Assembly (NCBI GenBank): GCA_013151235.1 | Contig: JAADIO010000002.1 | Coordinates: 41,369-105,368, forward strand | Direction: 5' to 3' | Length of the DNA: 64,000 nucleotides | From: Deltaproteobacteria bacterium | GTDB lineage: Bacteria > CG2-30-53-67 | Shown: one piece after another, positions 59,469 to 64,000 of the stretch | Numbering within the stretch: the first letter of the stretch is position 1 | How the letters are laid out: every line of letters starts with the position of its first letter | Translations under genes and position numbers: made by a program | Notes under the pieces: generated by a model | Told to the model about the DNA's origin: nothing | What the model saw: the letters and a program-made list of their open reading frames with translations, nothing else | Databases searched by the model: none

Positions 59469-60671
59469 TTATGGTGCTACATTACGGAGCAGGTAGGCCG
59501 TATGCCGGGCGATCATCAGCTCCTCATTCGTATGGGTCACACGGACCGTAACCCGGGAACCGGACGCCGAGATGATCGGCGCATGGCTCCGGTTCCGCTC
59601 CGGATCAAGCGTGAGTTCCAGGAATTCCAGTCCGTCGCAGATGCGCCGCCGGATCTTTGCGGCATGCTCTCCGATCCCCCCGGTGAAGACAAGGGTGTCA
59701 AGCCCGCCCAGCGCTGCCGTCAGCCCTCCGAGAAACTTCCGGGCCTGGTAGCAGAAAAGGTCCACGGCATCTTTGGCCCGGGGATCTTTTTCTTCTTTTG
59801 CCAGCAATTCCTTCATATCGCCGGAAGTTCCCGAAACCCCGAGAAGGCCGGACCTGCGATTCACCAGCTCATTCAGCTCCCGGGGTGTCATTCGCTTCTG
59901 TTCCAGAAGGTAGAGAAGCAGGCCGGGATCGAGATCCCCGGATCGTGTGCTCATGACCAGTCCCCCGGCCGGGGTAAAGCCCATGGTCGTATCGAGGCAC
60001 TGTCCTTTGTGCACGGCGGCCATGGAGGCGCCGTGTCCGAGGTGGGCGATGATGATGCGGCCGGCGGCCGCCTCCCGGCCCGCCTCCTGTTTCAGCACCT
60101 CCATGATATATTCGTAGGAAAGACCGTGAAATCCGTATCGGAGGACTCCATTCCCGAACAAATCTCCCGGGAACGGGTATCGCTGGGCCACGGGGGGCAT
60201 CCGGCGGTGAAACATCGTGTCGAAGCAGGCAACCTGGGCCAGGGCGGGATAGTCCCGGCCGATCGTTTCGATGGCGGACAACTCGTGGGGGAGATGTTCC
60301 GGCACGAAGGGGGTCAGGCGTTTCAGCTCCGCGAGCAGCCCGGGGGTGATCCGTTCCGGCCGGCTGTGGCGAATGCCCCCGTGTACCACCCGGTGCCCCA
60401 CCGCGTCCAGGTCCCGATCGAGGGCCTGCCCCCGCAGCCGGTCGAGGAGAAGCCGCATCGCCGTCCCGTGGTCGGGAAGGGAACGTTCCTCATGGATCCA
60501 CGTTTCGCCCTCCCCGTTCCGGGCGGAAAAGAGACCCCCGTCCGGTCCGATTCCCTGCATCTCTCCCGTCAGGATTCGCTCCTCCTCTTTTTCCATTCGG
60601 TAGAGAGAGAACTTGATGCTGGAAGAGCCGCTGTTGATCGTCAGGATCTTTTTCCGGTGTTCATCTTCCAT
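59469..60671 (-). CDS. ackA: Acetate kinase
   Basis: Interconverts acetyl phosphate and acetate with ATP. The 400-aa ASKHA-fold protein has [16 protein letters not shown] at the N-terminus, [35 protein letters not shown] and FTGGIGEH. It is the first gene of an ackA-phosphoketolase operon. No pta is nearby, which suits a phosphoketolase route where acetyl phosphate is made directly. Confidence 0.96.
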   Translation of the reverse strand: MEDEHRKKILTINSGSSSIKFSLYRMEKEEERILTGEMQGIGPDGGLFSARNGEGETWIHEERSLPDHGTAMRLLLDRLRGQALDRDLDAVGHRVVHGGIRHSRPERITPGLLAELKRLTPFVPEHLPHELSAIETIGRDYPALAQVACFDTMFHRRMPPVAQRYPFPGDLFGNGVLRYGFHGLSYEYIMEVLKQEAGREAAAGRIIIAHLGHGASMAAVHKGQCLDTTMGFTPAGGLVMSTRSGDLDPGLLLYLLEQKRMTPRELNELVNRRSGLLGVSGTSGDMKELLAKEEKDPRAKDAVDLFCYQARKFLGGLTAALGGLDTLVFTGGIGEHAAKIRRRICDGLEFLELTLDPERNRSHAPIISASGSRVTVRVTHTNEELMIARHTAYLLRNVAP

Positions 60672-60821
60672 GAAGATCCGTCACTCCAAGCCGGGGGTGG
60701 AGGAAACGCGCAACATTCATGCCATCCGAAATTAGCAGAGAGATTTTGCAGAATCGTCATTTTCTCTTTCATAATTCCGGTGGAACAGTGCTTCATGGTT
60801 TATCCCCTTTCCCGGTTTCTG

Positions 60822-62099
60822 TCAAGCCGGCGGCGGCGGAGGGGTCAACAGGAAATAGGCGGGACGGTTCTTGAAGGGGGTATAGAGCGGGTCTCCGATC
60901 AGGACCATCCGCCAAGAGAGAAAAGGGTTGCTCAGTGCAAAAACCTCCACGAGGGTATAGCGCCCGGTCATGAGCAGGGGGAAGAAAATCGAGGGGGGTG
61001 GAAAGGCCGCGAGATAGGGCTCCGCCACCGGCCCCAGGGTTGCCGTCACCCCTTTTTCAATCATTCTTTTTACCCAGTAGTTCCCTTTCTTCCCGTGCAG
61101 GGATCTGCATTCGGCACTGGCCACATGGTACCCCACTGCGCCCCTGACCCATGTAAAGGCATCCCGGTATTCTGCAAGGCTGTACCATCCGCAATAGAGT
61201 GCCGCGTTGGGGCAGTCGCCCGGCCCGAAGAGTTCCGGCCGACTATCCAGAACCACGGGAAAGGCTGCCTTCCGGAGGATTTTTGCGGTTCTCCGGATAT
61301 TCTCGTCATAATTCCCGTAAGCGCTCTTGCCGGATCTCAGTCCCCTGGCATCGAGGTATAATTTGCCGGAAAGCCCTCTCTTTTCCACCCGGATTGCCGT
61401 TTCAACCAGGCCGCGGGCCAGTGCGACCGTCGGGGCGTCTAATCGGCTCACCAGCAATACCGGTTTCTTCCTGCCGCCTTTTTCTCGATTTCCCAGGAAA
61501 TCGGGATTGGGACGCGGCCCGGCAAGCGGATAGGGAACGGAAAGAAGAAGGGCAAGTTCGGAGTCCACCGACGCAACGGTATCCCTGCCGGAAAGATGAT
61601 TGAGTTGTGCATTTACCCTGCGGATCTCCTCCTTCAATCTCCGCAGGCTCCCCTTTTTCCGATCCTTTTGAAGAACGGAGAACGCCTTCTTCTTTTTCCG
61701 GACGGATTTCCGTACCGCCCGGACCTCCCCGTCCGAAACCCCGGCGGGGCGTTGCGGGCCGATCCGGAGGGGGACGCCGTAGGTGGTCACGATACAGCGA
61801 ATCTTCTCCCCCCGGGAGCGAAGCTTTCTCACGATCTTTCTAAGGGGGGCAGCGATCAACCGCGCATAGTCACGCCGGGAGATCTGTTCTCCTTTCGGCA
61901 TGTCAAGGGCGGAAAGATGTCCGGCGGGAATGTGCCTCCGGGCCATGTAGAATTTCCCCAGTCGCACCGATGCGGAGGTGCGGGAATTCACCAGGACCAG
62001 GATCTCTTCCGGGAGGAGAACGGCTTCCGCCGGTGTCGACAGAGGAACGACCACAGAAAAGAAGCAAAGCAACAGGAGTGAGAAGATTTGTGCAGGCAT
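60822..62099 (-). CDS. TIGR03790-family secreted protein
   Basis: 425-aa protein with a signal peptide (IFSLLLLCFFSVVVPLSTPAEA) and the conserved segments VNSRTSASVRLGKFYMARRHIPAGH, RCIVTTYGVPLRIG and MIEKGVTATLGPVAEPYLAAFPPPSIFFPLL. I recognise it as the TIGR03790 family of unknown function. ATG 62099 begins the signal peptide; there is no clear ribosome site and the frame extends to 62195. It is divergent from the ArsR regulator. Confidence 0.8.
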   Translation of the reverse strand: MPAQIFSLLLLCFFSVVVPLSTPAEAVLLPEEILVLVNSRTSASVRLGKFYMARRHIPAGHLSALDMPKGEQISRRDYARLIAAPLRKIVRKLRSRGEKIRCIVTTYGVPLRIGPQRPAGVSDGEVRAVRKSVRKKKKAFSVLQKDRKKGSLRRLKEEIRRVNAQLNHLSGRDTVASVDSELALLLSVPYPLAGPRPNPDFLGNREKGGRKKPVLLVSRLDAPTVALARGLVETAIRVEKRGLSGKLYLDARGLRSGKSAYGNYDENIRRTAKILRKAAFPVVLDSRPELFGPGDCPNAALYCGWYSLAEYRDAFTWVRGAVGYHVASAECRSLHGKKGNYWVKRMIEKGVTATLGPVAEPYLAAFPPPSIFFPLLMTGRYTLVEVFALSNPFLSWRMVLIGDPLYTPFKNRPAYFLLTPPPPPA

Positions 62100-62288
62100 G
62101 GTGATGAGATATTTTATACGCGTAACGCCCTCTCTATAAAATCTAATGAAGGTTTTTTCCCGATGGCTCCATCCATCCGTAGCCATCGGGTGCAAGGCCG
62201 GACTACATCCGTAAAATCAAGATACATTTTGTTTCGGGAATCCACAAGGGGGATTTTCAAATTTCGTGTCAATGGTATCGGAAAGTGC

Positions 62289-62326
62289 TTGACATTTATG
62301 ATTATATGAGTATATGGTCATATAAT
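62289..62326 (+). promoter_or_regulatory. arsR promoter and ArsR-family operator
   Basis: TTGACA (62289-62294), 16 bases, TATATG (62311-62316). A perfect 9-bp inverted repeat ATTATATGA / TCATATAAT (62301-62309 and 62318-62326, 8-base centre) covers the -10. This is the expected AT-rich operator of an ArsR/SmtB repressor, so autoregulation of the operon is likely. Confidence 0.7.
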
Positions 62327-62348
62327 GTTAATTAAAGAGAGGGTTCGC

Positions 62349-62675
62349 ATGAACGAGATCATGATCCGCCAAGCGGCGGTGTTAAAGGCGCTTGCTCAAC
62401 CGACCCGGATGCAGATCCTGGAGCTGCTCCGTCAGGGGGAGCGCTGTGTCTGTGAGATTATCCCAGCGCTCCAGGAGGAGCAGTCCAATCTTTCCAAGCA
62501 TCTTGCCTCGTTACGACACGCGGGGATTGTGAATCTACGCAAGGAAGGCACCAGCAATTACTACAGTGTTCGTCACCCCGAGGTCTTCCGGATCCTCGAT
62601 CTGGCCCGGAAGATCGTTGAAAATGAGGTCAAACGATCCGCAAACATGTTGAAGGGATTAAAGGTCAAATCATGA
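62349..62675 (+). CDS. ArsR/SmtB-family transcriptional repressor
   Basis: 108-aa winged-helix repressor. The recognition region QSNLSKHLASLRHAGIV and the wing LRKEGTSNYYSV are typical. C33-V-C35 in the alpha-3 region (GERCVCEIIPAL) matches the thiol metal-site of As(III)/Cd/Pb sensors, so a soft metal or arsenite inducer is likely but unproven. ATG 62349 follows GAGAGGG. Its stop overlaps the next start (ATGA). Confidence 0.9.
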   Translation: MNEIMIRQAAVLKALAQPTRMQILELLRQGERCVCEIIPALQEEQSNLSKHLASLRHAGIVNLRKEGTSNYYSVRHPEVFRILDLARKIVENEVKRSANMLKGLKVKS

Positions 62676-64000
62676 GAAAAGGTTTCTTCACGTCACGACT
62701 CCACGTTGCGGTCCTGGCCTGCCTGCTCCTCCTCTATCCGGTGGTTTCCGATGCCGGGGAGGCGCTGACCCTTGACCAGGCTTTCCATACCGCACTGACC
62801 GAAAGCCCCCTGGTTGCCCGGAGCCGTCAGGATGTTGAGGCTGCAAGTCAGGGAAGAAGAGCCGCTCGGGGAAAGCGGCTTCCCCGGATCGACCTGTACG
62901 CCCGGGCCGTACGGTTGAGCGATCCCCAGGTGGTGATCCCGATCAAGAGCTTTAATATGAAGACCCCTCCGGCCTTTAGTCGCGATCAATACGGCGCCGG
63001 TGTAACCTTCCGGCTTCCTCTCTATGAAGGCGGTCGTCTCAAACGTGCGGTGACTGTCGCCGAATTCTCCAGGGAGATCTCCAAGTCCGGGCTCCGGCTG
63101 ACGACCCAGGACCTGCTGGCCGATGTCACCAACATCTTCAACCGGATCCTCTATCTCAAGGGGTTGACCGCAGCGGAAGAGGAAACGTTGACGGCGCTGA
63201 AGAAGGCACGAGAAGATGCGGCGCTCAAGCTGAAGGTTGGACGAATCGCCCCGGTCGATCTCATGCGGATTGAGACCCAGGTGGCCGAACAGGAACAGGC
63301 ATTGATCCAAAGCCGGGAGGATCAGAGGCGGTCGCAACAGACCCTCGCCCTGCTTCTCGGCTGGAAACCCTCCCGGGAACCCGAGGCGGTAGGCACATTG
63401 GCGCCCCCGGCGCCCGGATCCGTTCCGACCGAGGATGAAATCGCAAAGACCCTGATCGAAAAACGCCCCGATATCCAAATGGCGATCGGAAAGGTTCGGA
63501 AGGCGGCGGCCACAGTCGAAATGATCCGGGGATTGCATCTCCCTTCGGTGGACCTGGTGACGGATTACGGCAAGAAGACCGGAAGCGGCGGACAGGGCGG
63601 CGAAGAGGTCTGGTCCGGGGGGGTCGTCGTGAATCTCAACCTTTTCAGCGGCGGCACGATCTCGGCCCAGGCCGCGCAGGCCGAAGCCCGCCTCTCTGCT
63701 GCCGAGGAAGAGCTCCGGCAGGCGAAGCTCAAGGCCCGGACCGAGATCCTGCATGCCCTTTCCGGTATGCGGGAGGCCCGGCATCGGTTTGAGGTGGCCG
63801 CTTCGGCCAGGAAGACCGCAGAGGAGACCTACCGGATCGAAGATCTCCGGTATCGGAAGGGGGATGGTACCGTGACGGACAGCCTTCTGGCCCAGGGGGC
63901 CTGGCTGTCCGCCCGGGCGAACGAGCTGGCTGCACTCTTCGATATGCAGAAGGCGGTCGTGGACTACCGGCTCGCTGCGGGCACCATTGATGAGGGGCTG
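62672..64000 (+). CDS. TolC-family outer-membrane efflux protein, partial
   Basis: 443 codons without a stop, running off the window. The N-terminal signal peptide (LHVAVLACLLLLYPVVSDA) is followed by two OEP repeats with the pattern LTLDQAFHTALTESPLVARSRQDVEAA and FRLPLYEGGRLKRAVTVAE, and in the second half VNLNLFSGGTISAQAAQAEARLSAAEEEL and YRKGDGTVTDSLLAQGAWL. It forms the channel of a tripartite efflux or secretion system. Translational overlap with the ArsR gene suggests a metal-responsive efflux operon, with pump genes expected downstream of the window. Confidence 0.92.
   Translation, partial: MRKGFFTSRLHVAVLACLLLLYPVVSDAGEALTLDQAFHTALTESPLVARSRQDVEAASQGRRAARGKRLPRIDLYARAVRLSDPQVVIPIKSFNMKTPPAFSRDQYGAGVTFRLPLYEGGRLKRAVTVAEFSREISKSGLRLTTQDLLADVTNIFNRILYLKGLTAAEEETLTALKKAREDAALKLKVGRIAPVDLMRIETQVAEQEQALIQSREDQRRSQQTLALLLGWKPSREPEAVGTLAPPAPGSVPTEDEIAKTLIEKRPDIQMAIGKVRKAAATVEMIRGLHLPSVDLVTDYGKKTGSGGQGGEEVWSGGVVVNLNLFSGGTISAQAAQAEARLSAAEEELRQAKLKARTEILHALSGMREARHRFEVAASARKTAEETYRIEDLRYRKGDGTVTDSLLAQGAWLSARANELAALFDMQKAVVDYRLAAGTIDEGL

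Noticed and set aside
59448-61361. Plus-strand open frame of 637 codons
   Set aside because: Antisense to acetate kinase and the TIGR03790 gene; no domain or ribosome site.
62159-62190. 10-bp hairpin CCCGATGGCT/AGCCATCGGG as a terminator
   Set aside because: No T-run follows it on either strand; it may be a leader structure but I cannot support a role.
62693-63784. Minus-strand open frame of 363 codons at the window end
   Set aside because: Antisense to the TolC-family gene, whose signal peptide and repeats are clear.

Overview
This is a moderately GC-rich bacterial chromosome segment that spans the replication origin. The gene order rpmH-rnpA-yidD-yidC-jag-mnmE-mnmG-rsmG-parA-parB-bactofilin on one side of oriC and dnaA-dnaN-recF-gyrB-gyrA on the other is typical of Gram-negative lineages with myxobacterial/deltaproteobacterial affinity. 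A near-canonical MglA GTPase with MglB, two bactofilins, a DUF4388 protein, four-subunit pyruvate:ferredoxin oxidoreductase, hydroxylamine reductase, rubrerythrin and phosphoketolase suggest an anaerobic or facultative Desulfobacterota-like organism. The phylum is an inference; there is no rRNA in the window.

Layout. 1-2.6 kb: end of the rod-shape operon (mrdA, rodA) and a membrane methyltransferase. 2.6-12.3 kb (minus strand): bactofilin, parB, parA, rsmG, mnmG, mnmE, jag, yidC, yidD, rnpA and rpmH, with two identical parS sites. 12.35-12.95 kb: oriC with DnaA boxes, an AT-rich stretch and a DnaA-trio-like run. 12.9-22.3 kb: dnaA, dnaN, recF, gyrB, gyrA and a TPR lipoprotein. 22.5-28.6 kb: serS, four serine tRNAs covering all serine codons, tRNA-Arg(ACG) directly followed by tadA, the SRP RNA, dnaX, ybaB and recR. 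28.7-31.7 kb: porGDAB. 31.8-40.3 kb: mglB-mglA, a degenerate receiver-GAF protein, DUF547, a glycogen debranching enzyme, a second bactofilin, a methyltransferase-like protein and a DUF4388 membrane protein. A MITE-like insertion lies at 40.4 kb. 40.7-44.7 kb: dapL, dapB, murA, rpsR and rpsF. 44.8-49.3 kb: glpK, rubrerythrin, csp and hcp. 49.4-50.5 kb: a BrnT/BrnA toxin-antitoxin pair and a truncated ERCC4 nuclease. 50.5-54.5 kb: a molybdenum formate dehydrogenase operon with sulfhydrogenase-type electron-transfer subunits. 54.4-60.7 kb: glycogen phosphorylase, phosphoketolase and acetate kinase. The end holds a TIGR03790 protein, an ArsR regulator with a visible operator, and the start of a TolC-family efflux protein.

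The most unusual feature lies between the serine tRNA genes. Three of them (UGA, GCU, GGA) are each followed by a unit of about 205 bp that ends in a 19-nt copy of that tRNA's own 3' end including CCA. The units share a core with compensatory base changes, and their 5' arms are complementary to the 3' end of the adjacent tRNA. This recalls the tyrT/rtT repeats of enteric bacteria, but here on three different serine tRNAs with a different core. Short perfect hairpins with 3-nt loops surround several of these tRNAs.

Metabolically, glycogen debranching and phosphorolysis, phosphoketolase, acetate kinase, PFOR and formate dehydrogenase together fit carbon storage and acetate/formate-linked energy metabolism.
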